Assembly: GCF_023343835.1 (NCBI RefSeq)
Contig: NC_064435.1
Span: forward strand, 41,440,603-41,504,602
From: Lagopus muta
Taxonomy: Eukaryota > Chordata > Aves > Galliformes > Phasianidae
DNA length: 64,000 bases
Direction of reading: 5' to 3'
The translations under genes were made by a program, and so were the position numbers. Within the stretch, counting starts at the first letter, position 1. Every line of letters starts with the position of its first letter. Positions 24,701 to 36,700 of the stretch are shown here, in pieces. The notes below the pieces were generated by a model. That model was not told the DNA's origin. It did not search any database and saw only the letters and a list, made by a program, of their open reading frames with translations.

Positions 24701-27700
24701 AGCAGTTATTGCTGGGTTTTCTGGAAATGGTTGGCGCACAGGAGTGATGTTCTGAAAAAGTACCTGACACCTGCATTTTCAGAGATTGCTTTCAAAGTCA
24801 GGGAAAATAAAAGACAAAGCAGAGAGAAAGGAAAATGAATGTAGCATTTTAATCTGAGAGACACTTCAGTGCTTATGGCCTGTGTCAGCAGAGAGGGTGT
24901 GGACAACTCCATTATCCTGAGCATCTAATGGAGATGGGGTACTTTTTTGTTTTTGTTTTTGTCACTTCTAGGGCTGCTTTTCTTTAATAACATATCAACA
25001 CCATTTTTTGTTTTATATTCCATATTTACTTTTACCAGTATACCAAGATAGTATTTCTTTGTCCAGCACACCTTGCTGTGCAGTTGTGTGAAGCTACACC
25101 TCAGTGAGTTCAGATGTAGATGTAAACTGTTGCAGGTCTCAGAGTGACATCTGCACCAGATGGATACATTCCCCTCCAAAGCTAACTCTGAAAAAGCAGG
25201 CAGTACATCAGAGCTCATTTTGGGGGGATTCAAGCTGATATATTTACAAGCATTGCACAGTGTTGCATGGAAGTATCTTCTCTTCTGGAGCTGGTTCTTG
25301 TAAGGCACTGCATTGTGCAGTGTAGCCATGTAGTTGTGTGCCATACTTCAGATATCTGGACTAGATGCCTATGTTCTACACATGCTGAGCACTTTTAGTG
25401 TCAGACTCATGTATGTGGAACTATCTTCATTAGCCCTTGTGTTTTCCATTGTGCAGACACTTCCCTCTGTACTTTGAGTACCTTAGCATTTCACATTCAC
25501 GTTGGAGTTTGTGCCAGAACTACTTTCTGCAGAATGTCTTTGTTTTTGTTTGTATCATAAACATCACTGGGACAACCACCACTTGACATTGATTACCAGT
25601 CAGATTTCCTAAGCAATTTTCCTTAATCGTTATCAGAAGCAGCAGCGTCTTTTACATCAACTGTTTTCTTTGTAACTGTGAGAAAGTTAATCAAATAGCC
25701 GTTGTTTCATAAATAGGAATTTCATAGGAATTTATTGTATAACATCTCAAAAAGCTGTCTGGATATTGAGCTTTGGAGGTTTTTACAGTAGATTTTGCCA
25801 GTGAGGCCTATCGTTTCTAATACTTGGAAGGCAGGGAACATGATGCTGACAGTACAAGCAATAATGAACTAATGTGTATGTAGATTTTTGTATCTGCTGT
25901 CCAAGCCACTATATAAAATATTTAGTCTCAGATTTAATTCTCTATGGCCAAAGTTTTCCCTTTGGAAGACTGCAGAGAGCCATAGTAACTAACCAAATAT
26001 GCAACTTAAATCTCTCTCAGCTTCTTTTTAATGACACAGTTACTCTCTCCAAATTCCCTAACATACTGCTCTTTTTTCCCCTCTTTGTTAAGGTGGCTTG
26101 GTTAATTTTCCCTTTCCATAAAGGGGACTATTTTTCACTATTATTTTGAATTCCAATGCTTAAAAGTTATATAAACTTTAATAAAACTGAAGATTTGTGA
26201 ACCTTCATGATAAATAATATGAGAATTCTAAAGCAACAGAAATGTGATGCAATGTATGTCCACTATGGCATACAGTTATTATCATAAATGATTACAAACT
26301 GACACCTAAAGCAGGAAATATTTTCAATACCTTGAAAAGCTGGTGAAATTGAATGGAAAAAAATATATATATATAAGATTTTGTGAAAGTCTAGTTTTAC
26401 ATATGCTTTACAAAGATGCTGTATTTCTTCCCACACGCGTTATAATTAGAAGCGGTATGTTTCTTGACATTATTCATGTAAGATTTGTTTAAAATTAAAA
26501 TATTCCAAAAACATGAAGGCCACTGTTTCATTGTGATGTACATAGTTTAGTATCTTATGTGAGTATTCCCTTGAGAAAACCTAAAATAACTTATAAATAG
26601 ACTGTAATGTGATAGAAGGTACAGCAATGACAGCAGAGAAGCAAGATCCTAGGCTACGGCAACAACAGCTGGGGGCAGAGAAACAAAGGAAAGAAACTTC
26701 TTACCTTCAAAAGATCTCCTGGATACAGGGATCTCCAACAAGACACCCTTGCCTCCACTGCCAACTCTTAAATGAAGTCTGGGATCCAGGATCCACCCTT
26801 TCTTGTCACTCAGGTTCATTGCATACACCTGAGCTCCCCTGGGTTGGTCCTGCCTTCTCATCGGGTTCTCAGTCACTGGTACAGGTTATGACTAAGCATT
26901 GCCACTAAAATAGACCAATCTTTTATCATCCTCATTTTTTAAAAAAAAGAACTAACCCTAAAACTGAGATCTGTCTAATCTGGGATAGATGTTCTTGAAA
27001 CAAGAAAGACCATACAGTGCTTAGAAGTGTTCAGGTATCTGATTGCTAGCTAAGTTTCAGAAGCATCATTTAACAGACTAAAGAATTTCTGCACTTCTAA
27101 TACATTATTCAGGTAACCTCAGGCTTATACGCAGTTTTCTTTCTGCACGTTTCAGTAAGGTGCTGCTAACTCAATGGCAGTGTTAATGGGAGAGAATGTG
27201 GCTTGAGAAGGGAGCACTTTGAGGTTTTTAGAGCTGTGAGAACTGCCTCAAGACATTTGTATCTGAGGCAAGAATATGTCACAGCTGTGCAGGTGTGACA
27301 ATAGGGAGATAGTCTACATTCTGTGACAAAATGAAATTCCATGTTTTTCTGGTTTAGTTCCCTGAAGTATATTTACATTAAACAAAACCCAGTGCTGCCA
27401 AATAATCCAGAGAAGCTGCATATGATCTATAGCAGCTGTGGATTTTGGTCTCACTCTGCAAAATTGTCCCTTCAGTCAACTCGGGGTTAATAATGCTATC
27501 AACAGCCAATAATTGTTGGCTGTGGTAACTTCCAAGTAAAATAAAAAATATATTATCCTAGCTATTACACCAAGTAATTTTTAAGAATTTTTCTGTTTAC
27601 TTTTTCTGAAGAGGTTCATCCTGTGTACTGAACCTTCTCCTGCACTGAACTTTAATAAAGAAACTACTACTAAACATCCTCACCAGCGGGGCTGCATAGC

Positions 27701-30700
27701 AGAGTCTGAGGGCATGATTTGATAGTAAGTTTAAGACAGTTTTTGGCTGCCAGGCCTTCCACCTCCCTGCCTTTCCCACCTCTCCTTTGTGCCAGCTCCA
27801 CTGCTTTTTGTATTTCCCAGAGCCAACTCTGTTCAGTGACCCAGACCTAGAAGAACACAAAAGGTCTGGCTGTTTTTCTGTGAGCTGAGCAAGCTGCATG
27901 TCTTCCCCTGCTCAGCAGCAGGGAACTCTCAGGGTGGCTCTGGCCACAGTGACAAACCGTATTGCAGAGTGAGAGCCATTACAGCGCTTGGCCATCTTTC
28001 AAGCACCAGCTCCTCACAGGGAGCAGAGGGGCAGCACTGATCTCTGCTCCCTGTGACAGTGACAGGGCTCGAGGGAACAGCACGGAGCTGCATCAGGGGA
28101 GGGGAGCTGGGGTTAGGGAAAGGGTCTGCACCAGAGGGCAGTGGGCATGGAGCAGGCTGCCCAGGGCAGTGGGCACGGCCCCGAGCTGTTGGACTCAAGG
28201 AGTGTTCGGACTATGCTCTCAGATATAGGGTGGTCCTGTGGAGCCAGGGGTTGGGCTCAGTGATCCTTGTGCATCCCTTCTAATTCGGGATATTCTGTGA
28301 TTCTATGAAATGCCTTAGTGAATCTACCCACAAGCATTCTCCGTGAAATGTCAGAATGCCCACAACAGCAACAGATGGGCATGAAGCCATGTGGGCACTT
28401 TCCTGCACGTTCACTGAGACACTGTCTGCAGGGGCTGACATGAAAGTGTGTTAAGGCCACTGGAGACAAATGTTTCTGAATGTGTTTCTAACAGGTGTGA
28501 GGATGTTGGCTTTTAATAGAAGAACTGAGGTAAGAACAATATTACATGAGAACTGAGGCAGTCCTAAATATGCTGGTTTTGAGATAATTGTGCTTCAGTT
28601 TGCTGTCAAAAGTGCATTTTTCCCAGGTACATATTGCAGTAAATTGTATGCATATATATGTAAAAACATATATGTTGTTAAATCTATGTGAGAAAACTAC
28701 TCTTCTTGTTGTGTTCTAATCCTTTGTTTCTTTTTCCTTTCCAACCCTTTCAGATTCCATAGATGGGAAGCATGCTCGAAGGACTCAGTCCAGTAGTCCT
28801 CTGGGAGAATTGTTTGACCATGGGCTGGACAGCTGGGCTACCTCCATTTTTGCACTCTCTTTTTTTTCTGTCTGTTCCCGGGACAATGGGAAGACTGGAG
28901 TTTCTGTATATACAATGTATATGTATTTAAGCATTGTCTTGTTTAACTTTATGTGTTCACACTGGGAGAAATATAACACAGGAGTTCTTTTTCTTCCTTG
29001 GGGATACGATTTAAGCCAAGTGGTAAGTATTTATCATTCCTGTTTTATTTTTATTTTTTTAACTGTGTTAGTGTTTGCATAATATTACTGAAGTAGAAAA
29101 AAAACATAGCTCAAGGCAAATGTATTTGGCTAAAAGTTTGAGTGTGAAATTGAATAACCCTAGAAGTAATTTAGAAAAATTTCCTGCATTTGCAAAGAAA
29201 GGGAATTCTCAAGCCAATTGTCAGCATTGGGGATTCATTGCCTTGTAGGAAAAAGATTTGCAGCAAGCTTAGCAACTGGATGGCATGCGTGAGAATGTCA
29301 TTTAACTGCCTTTGATTTGTGAAATTAACAAAAATTGTTATGCTCTCCAAAGCCGTAAGCAATTTTCCCACCAAAATTAGGTTCTGAACAGTGTGCAAAT
29401 TAGTCCAGAGTTTATTAAAGTAATTACACAGGTGTGTACATTACTAGGCCAGACCAGTTCTCCTAAGTCTTAAACTGAATGTGATAATATAAACAGCACT
29501 GTACATATTCAGTGAGCATCCACTGTTGTCAGGTGATTTCCACCCTTGAAAAATGTTAGATTAATTATTTGGGAATTATGTAAACATGATTCAGAACGTG
29601 AATCATTTATCAGTCCACAGCCACCTTGCAGCTGACTTCTTGCCCAGCTTACAGCTCTGCCACAAGATGGACATCTTCACAAACATGAGCAGTGAGGTCA
29701 CCACTTGCCGTAGTGTGTGCAAATGAATGGTAGCAGTGGCAGCAGCATCATGTGTTGCCAAGGGCCCTGTGCTTGGATTTTGGGGCTGCCTAGTCTCTGA
29801 GACAGCCAGATAGCCAGACTCTTGCAGTCTGAAAAGCAAACTCCCAGAATTCTGAGATTCCTGTCCCAGGCATGGGATAAAAGATACAGCCATAATTGAA
29901 AAGAAGTCTGACAAACATTCAAATATGTGTGTTAATGGAAATATGGTATTTGAATTAACGGCTGCAGATGTATTGCTGTAAACATAATCAGAATCCAGTT
30001 GTTTGAGAACAGCTCGGAGACGGTGGTCCAGCTGTGGTGCATCTGTTTTATCTCCTAGGAAATAGGTTCTGGGAGAAGAAGTTGGCTCAGCACTAAGACA
30101 TTAGGCAGCCAGCTGGTCTGCGAGTTTCTGCTGTGTCTGTGCAAGGCTTCTCAGTGAAGTCCTTTCAGCCGGAGATGAATGGCTGTGCTCAAACCAATTT
30201 CACTTGTTGCTTGGGTGATCGCCACAGAGAAATATATGCACATTTAGAAAGATCTTTTTGATTGCAACCTCATCAGAACTGTGTGAGTGCTTAAATGTGG
30301 GAGTGGATATCAACTAATGAAGCCGTACTGTTAAATCTTCCAGTGCCTTTCAGTGACCTAGGCCCCTGCAGCAGCTTTCCCATCTGGGAAATAATGTAAT
30401 AACATTTCCCCACCTCACAGATTTGTGGTGAGGCTTAATTTCAGTAGAGTTTGTAAACTGTTTTGATTATCTTGGATGCAAGGTGCTAACAAGTGTTACT
30501 TCCTCTTCCCCTTTGATGCGGAATTGCTGTCCTATGTGCTTTCTTTCTAGCAACTTCTGTGATGATTAACTTACAGTCAAAATAATAAGCATATAAATGT
30601 AAGGGTTTTTTAATGCTCAATTGCACAATCATCAACAGTGGTGGTAGACTGTACTATTGAAATGTCTCTATGTCCGTTTTTCTATCTGCTAAAATCAGCT

Positions 30701-33700
30701 TTTGTAGTTGTGATTGTCTGTGAGCAAAAAAACGAGATGTAACGTGTAGATAGAGGTAGTATTTTTTACATTAGTTCAAAGCAAATATTGTGCACATCAG
30801 AGAGACCCATATGTATTTTTTTCTGGCTGTGCTAAGTAGTCCAGTGAAAGACATTAATTCTGGCATAGACACTGCCTTGCTCTTGTTTTTCAAACTGGTC
30901 CAGTAATGTTGTATGATGGGTGCACTCTTCATAAAATCACAGTGTTATAGACCCACTTGGGTTCGTAGAGACCTCAATGATCATCCAGTTCCACCCCCCC
31001 CCCCCCCCCCCCCGCTGGAGACAGTGTTGTCAATTGCTAAACCAGGTTGCCCAGTGCCCCATCCGACTTGACCTTGAACACTTCCAGTGACTGGATACCA
31101 AGAACAGCAGCAAATGGCTAATGAGAAACAAGAAAGAAAATGCTTTTCTTGCTGCTTTGGTTTTTTTTTTTTTTCCCCTCAACTTGTCCACCAGATGTTG
31201 CCACAGTCACATTCAGAGGAAGAGGGTGAGGCAGCACTTGCAGGCTGTTTTCAGGCTGCTCCCATGTTCACGATTTCCTACATGGCATTCCTAGCTGAGT
31301 TGCTGCATGAGCATGCCTCTGTGCTCTGTCTTAAATGATTCTGCTGGCAGTATGATGTGATTGCATTGGCATGCCAGAAATTCAGGTGGACTGGTCCTCT
31401 GCTCCGGCTTTTAAAACGCATGGCATCCAGGAACACGGGATTTCGTTATCATTACAAAGCTCAGGAAGTACTGCTTTTAATATAAGTGTACAGATAAGTA
31501 ACTTAGAATCATAGAATTACAGAATCATAGAATCACCAAGGTTGGAAAAGACCTCCAAGATCATGTAATCCAACTGCCCACCTATCACCAGTATTTCCCC
31601 ACTAAACCATGTTGTCCCTTAGTACAACATCTAAATAATTTCTTGAGTACCTCCGAAAGTGGTGATTCAATCCCCGCCCTGAGCAGCCCATTCCAGCTCT
31701 TATCCACTCTACCACTCTTTTGGAGAGGAAATTTTTCCTAATATCCCACCTGAACAGAACACTGCTGCTGAGTCAGCTCCATTGCATATAAACACGGATG
31801 GTCCTCTGACTGGGTCTGCGTTAACTTGGTGTTAAAAGAGCTGTTGTACCCTGGGAAAAACTATCTCATTACGAATAGAGACATTTGTGGAACTTTGCTG
31901 ATCACATTTTTCTGTGTTTTGATGACTCATTAGAACTGGTAACCTAATTTCAAGAGCTGAGCTGTAACTGGCACTCCAATTAGCTCTGATTACAGCAAAC
32001 AGCCCTTTATGGGGAACTATGGCATGTAAACCTGAGATACAGCTTTGATAAGTGTGAAGGAGAGTCAGTCGAGGGGCTGAATGTTAGTGGGCCCAGCATC
32101 AAGGAGCAGGGCACAAGGCTGCCTTGTACTTACTCCCCTGCAAGCAGAGAGGAGCAGCCTCTTGGCACTGTCATCCTGACAGTTTCTGATAGAAGTTTCT
32201 GTCCAACTCAAATGATTCATCGATTCTGTGTCATATTGTTGGAAGGACCATGATGGCTTCTCCTCCTGCCTGGTTCCTAAAAGAGAAGGCTGTGGCATCT
32301 TTCTGAGCACTGTGAGATTTAGTGGGAGCAAGGTGATATCACGGGTAAAGGGGAAAGCCCACATCTTGCATCAGATCCCTTCTTTCTGAACTATTTGATT
32401 ACGATTTCACTCAAATGCTACTTAGTTAATTAATCCCTCAGTGTGTTTTGTTGTTTGCCTACCATGTACCGTGTGTCTAAATGCAAAATGAGCTTTTTTA
32501 ACATACATAAGAAACCATGTTTATAAGCAAATTATGCCAATTTCAACTATTTCTTGAAAGAATAAATGTTGGGGAAAAAAGGAAAATTGAAAAATTGCAC
32601 ATCATACTAAAGCTCTTGTGGGAAATCATTAATTTTTATTATTTTAGGAAAATACCATACTTACTGTCAGTGTAAAACTTGTGTTTATGTGACTGTACTC
32701 CCTAGATGTTCAGTGTGAGTACTGTGTTAATGGAAAGTACTCCAAGGCATGAGCAATTAATACTGGTGTAATGTGCTAGAGACACTGAATATTGCACTAC
32801 AATTCATGTCATTTTTTTGTGGAATCATAAAAATTCATAAGCATATCCAGTGTAGTTTCAACAAAGATGAAAAAGTGTTTGAATTTCTTTTCTGTATAAT
32901 TCAGTATACCCAATGAGCCTGTATGCAAAACACACTAACCTACACATTAACACCATCTGTTTTCAGATTTCTATCTCTAGTAAGTGCTATTGCCTCCTCT
33001 TAGATGAGATCTTGAGACAAATCTGGAATTGGCCTCATCAGAAGCCACAGAACCCAATACCATATATGTCTGATACTTGCTTGCAATACAATCTTTACTA
33101 TTATTTACTATATTTACTATTATTTAATTTGGACTTCTTATTTTACGAAAGTTTGTGATTACGCTTATTTGCTCGTGACTAGCTTTATACATGAAAAGTA
33201 CTAAATCCAATCAGTAAAAAGCTGTCTGTCTTTTCTTAGGTAGAATTACACCTTTGCACTTGGGAGCACTGCTGCACATTTTAATTATTATTATTTTTTA
33301 CCATCAATGCCTTTTAAAACAGTCTAAAATACATACAGCTATTTAGCATACTTAGTTTCTGTCTAATAATTTTGACAGTCTTCAATTTCTGCTAGCACAG
33401 CTTAGATCCAGGGACACAGCCAGCTTCTCATTGCCCAGGATTCTAAAAGAAACCTTGGAGAGTGCTGCAATGAATTCACAGCGGTTATTCCTACTGATTC
33501 CAGTGATAGCAGGGGCTTGCTTACAATTCTCTAGAAACCAAAATACCAATGAATTGAAGCCAAAGAGTGTTTCTCCTACACAACATCTGTTAAATGAGAG
33601 ACAACCTCAGCCTGGGAGCCTTGAATCCCCCAGTCCCAGGGCAGGGGATTCCCCATACGGCACGTTGCCTCAGCGCTCCCGTTCCTAGAGGTGTGCTGAC

Positions 33701-36700
33701 ATCTGACAGTGATACCCGTGAGTGTTCTGCCAAAAATACTGACTGTAATAGCGGATAATACCGAAGCTCCTCTTTTATTGCTCGCCAAAAATGTCTGTTC
33801 AGAGTGCAACGTGTGAGGGTAAATTCAGGCTCTGTCAAAGCCAGCTGGAGTTTTGCCCTCAAATCTGATGGAGCTAAGAGTTCATCTGTCATGTCTTATG
33901 GATAACATAATGCAGTCTCCTTAGGGAGCCAAATGTTACCTCTGTTGTAGTGGGTTGTAAAACCCGTTATATACATCCTTCATTTAGACCAATATTTCTC
34001 AGAATCCTAAAACACAACTTTTGCTCTTGTTCCTGCTCTTCTCCTTTTGGTTCTCACACAGGCAATTGTGCGTGCGGTCCTATGATGTCCCATTCAATAA
34101 AATTCTTTAAAATTTATGTAATGATAGGGCAAGAGTCTTGAATTTAGATACAGAGAAGTGAATGAAGTCAAATACAGTGGTATCTAACCAAAAAAACAAG
34201 CTAAGCAAAAAGGTAGTAAATTCTATCATATGGTAAGGCTGGAAAATATTTGCGATCCCAGAGTGAGAAGCTGTACTGAATGGAAAAAATAGAAGTTACC
34301 AAGTGTTACCTGAGAAAAAATAAGTGAGTATGCAGTCTCCTCACAGCATTACAAGTAATGTGACTGCTTGGACTTAGAGGTACAGTGAATTTTCATAATT
34401 CACTGTTAATCTTGGTCCAGAACAGTTCAGGGAACTGAACCAGACAGCACAGACTTAGCAGTGGTTGGCAGGGCTGCTGGCAGCCAGCATCAGGTGGAGA
34501 GCAGGGCTGTATTTCTGTTTGTACTGAGATGGTAAGCAAAATTCTGTGCCCTTAGGAGGAAAGGATTAAAAATGCGTTATCTTTTTTTCTTAGGTGTTAA
34601 TAACAGCATATCTGCTCACTGGCATTGTTGGTGTGGAAGTTTGGCAGAAGCCTTTCCTGTTTGGTTATTACATTACAGATGTTTTAGTAATCTTGCTTAT
34701 AGGTAAGTGCCTGGATCCATAAAGAACTTCACTGTTATTTAATTCCTTTGATCAGATAATTCCCTATTTTGCATATAAATTCCCTTTTCCTTTTGCAAGC
34801 ATTGGCCAGTCCCAAGCTGACATGAATAGAGGTGATTAACAGGAGTCTTACTGGTAAACTTAAGCTGGAAACATTTTTCCTCACTGAATTCATATCTGTT
34901 GTATACAAATAACACAAAAATTGTTCCTCAGTTATACATGCAGATCAGTGTGCTGTTCTGACTGTTTTCAAACACTCACAAACTTCTACTATCAGTCAGG
35001 TAAAATGTTGCTCACATTTACATACGGTAAAAGATAAGTAGTTCAGCCTGCAGCACACTACAATCCAAAACATCATGGATAGAAGAAAGATATTATTTAA
35101 ATAACGAGAGGAGGCAAAGCTGTAGATGTAGAATATCTAGATGGTTTCTAAGTTCTGTTCTTAAAATTACTCTCAGACCAGAAGTATACATTTTTCATAC
35201 ACAGCAGTTGCCAGTTTGCTCGTTGCTTGACACTGTCAGTGTATCTTGAAGTAAGCAAAGAGCACCTTCCAGCTGCCACAGCTAGACTAAGAACATGAGT
35301 AACATTGCAATGAGCTAGAACAGCGGGCTCAGATACAAAGGTGTGCATGTGGAATGCTTCCGTGTGTTGACTGGAAGGTGACAACATCAGCATATGTATT
35401 TTTCCAGGATTTCTATATGAACTTACAAGTAATGACAAGCGGGCACAAAACAGAGGGTTTGGCACAGGCCAGACAGACAGAAATGGCCTTGAGCCAGATA
35501 GAGGACTTGAGAAAAGGCTATCACCCAGATCCAACTCCAGCCAGGGGCTGCCAACATGTTTGTTGGGGTGCTTCTAAACCTGCTGCATTTGCACAGCTTT
35601 GTGTTGTCACCTGCCTGCAGAGATGTCTGCAGCATCTAAAACTGATCCTGTGTGACTGAAGTTGAGCAGTCTTTTTATTTATCAGGACTGCTGTGAGCAC
35701 AGAGAAAAAGGAAGAAAGGAAAGGGCAAAAGCAGTGGCTGCCCTTTTGGTAGGCAATGCAAGGATCAATCTGGCCGTGTGCAGTGAGGAAATGCCCTCTG
35801 GTGGGAAGAGGGAGCTCTGTCTGCTCTGGGAGCCGTGCTGCAGAGCCAGAGATGGGTGCTGGCTTCTGAGTGAGCCGTGCTGCTGGGGTCTGTGAGTGCA
35901 GAGCTCCATCCACACTATCTACATCATTTCTGCTCCTGTTGTCAAGGCACATGACAGCTGCCTCTGTGAGGATCTGGATGCACTTGGGAAGTCATGGGTG
36001 AAAGTTAAACTCAAACTAGTCAATGTATTAGGAAGAACTGTGCTAGGAAAGTACATCAGCATGACAAAATCCATAGAACTGAGCATCTTTTTTCATATTC
36101 TATTGCAAAGTGAAGTTTGATGGAATGTTCCTTTAGATTTAGGAAGAAGTGCTGCTTCTGTCTAGTGTTGCATGGCTGGATTCCTAAGCAGGGAGCTGAG
36201 TACTTCTTCCATCATTGTCCCAGGCAGAGGAAACATAACTGAGAGCCAAAACATTTCTTTGAAAATATTGTTTCTTGCACTTTGTCTATAATGCCATTAG
36301 CAGGGCAACTTTTGCAGCTCAATTATACCTTTAATAAAGGTGTAAAGTATGCAATGCTTAGTAGCATTCTGATCCAGAGAACACTTCAGCTTTGTCACAG
36401 GTATGAATCCCAGTTCAACAACAGTGCTTAGAATGTTTTATCACTGGATAAACTGTGTGCTGTAAATCTGGATATATAAAGTTTTTAGAAGCTTGCAGTA
36501 AATCCCAGGAACCCACTGTGCCCACTGAAAGAGCATTGAGGTAGCCCGCACCAAGGGCAGAGCACACCTTGCTTGGCCAGACCTGTTTGTCTCAAGTCAC
36601 CTCCCTGCAGCACGCTCAGCTCACTGCCTCTGTGGCCACTCAAAACCCAGAGCAATGCAATAGGGCCTCTGCAGCTTTTTATGAGTTTCTTTCCCAGAAC

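Larger units (their letters stand above)
24447..28753 (+). other. EPT1-like intron 4 (4.3 kb)
   Basis: GTAAAG...CCCTTTCAG, phase 1, splitting the first Asp of the catalytic motif. It contains the LTR-like copy B near 26690 and a CR1 fragment near 27995. No other exon is seen. Confidence 0.9.
29023..34593 (+). other. EPT1-like intron 5 (5.6 kb)
   Basis: GTAAGT...TTTTTTTCTTAG, phase 0. It holds two inverted CR1 fragments (30935, 31505), the first with a C20 run. No further exon is seen. Confidence 0.9.
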
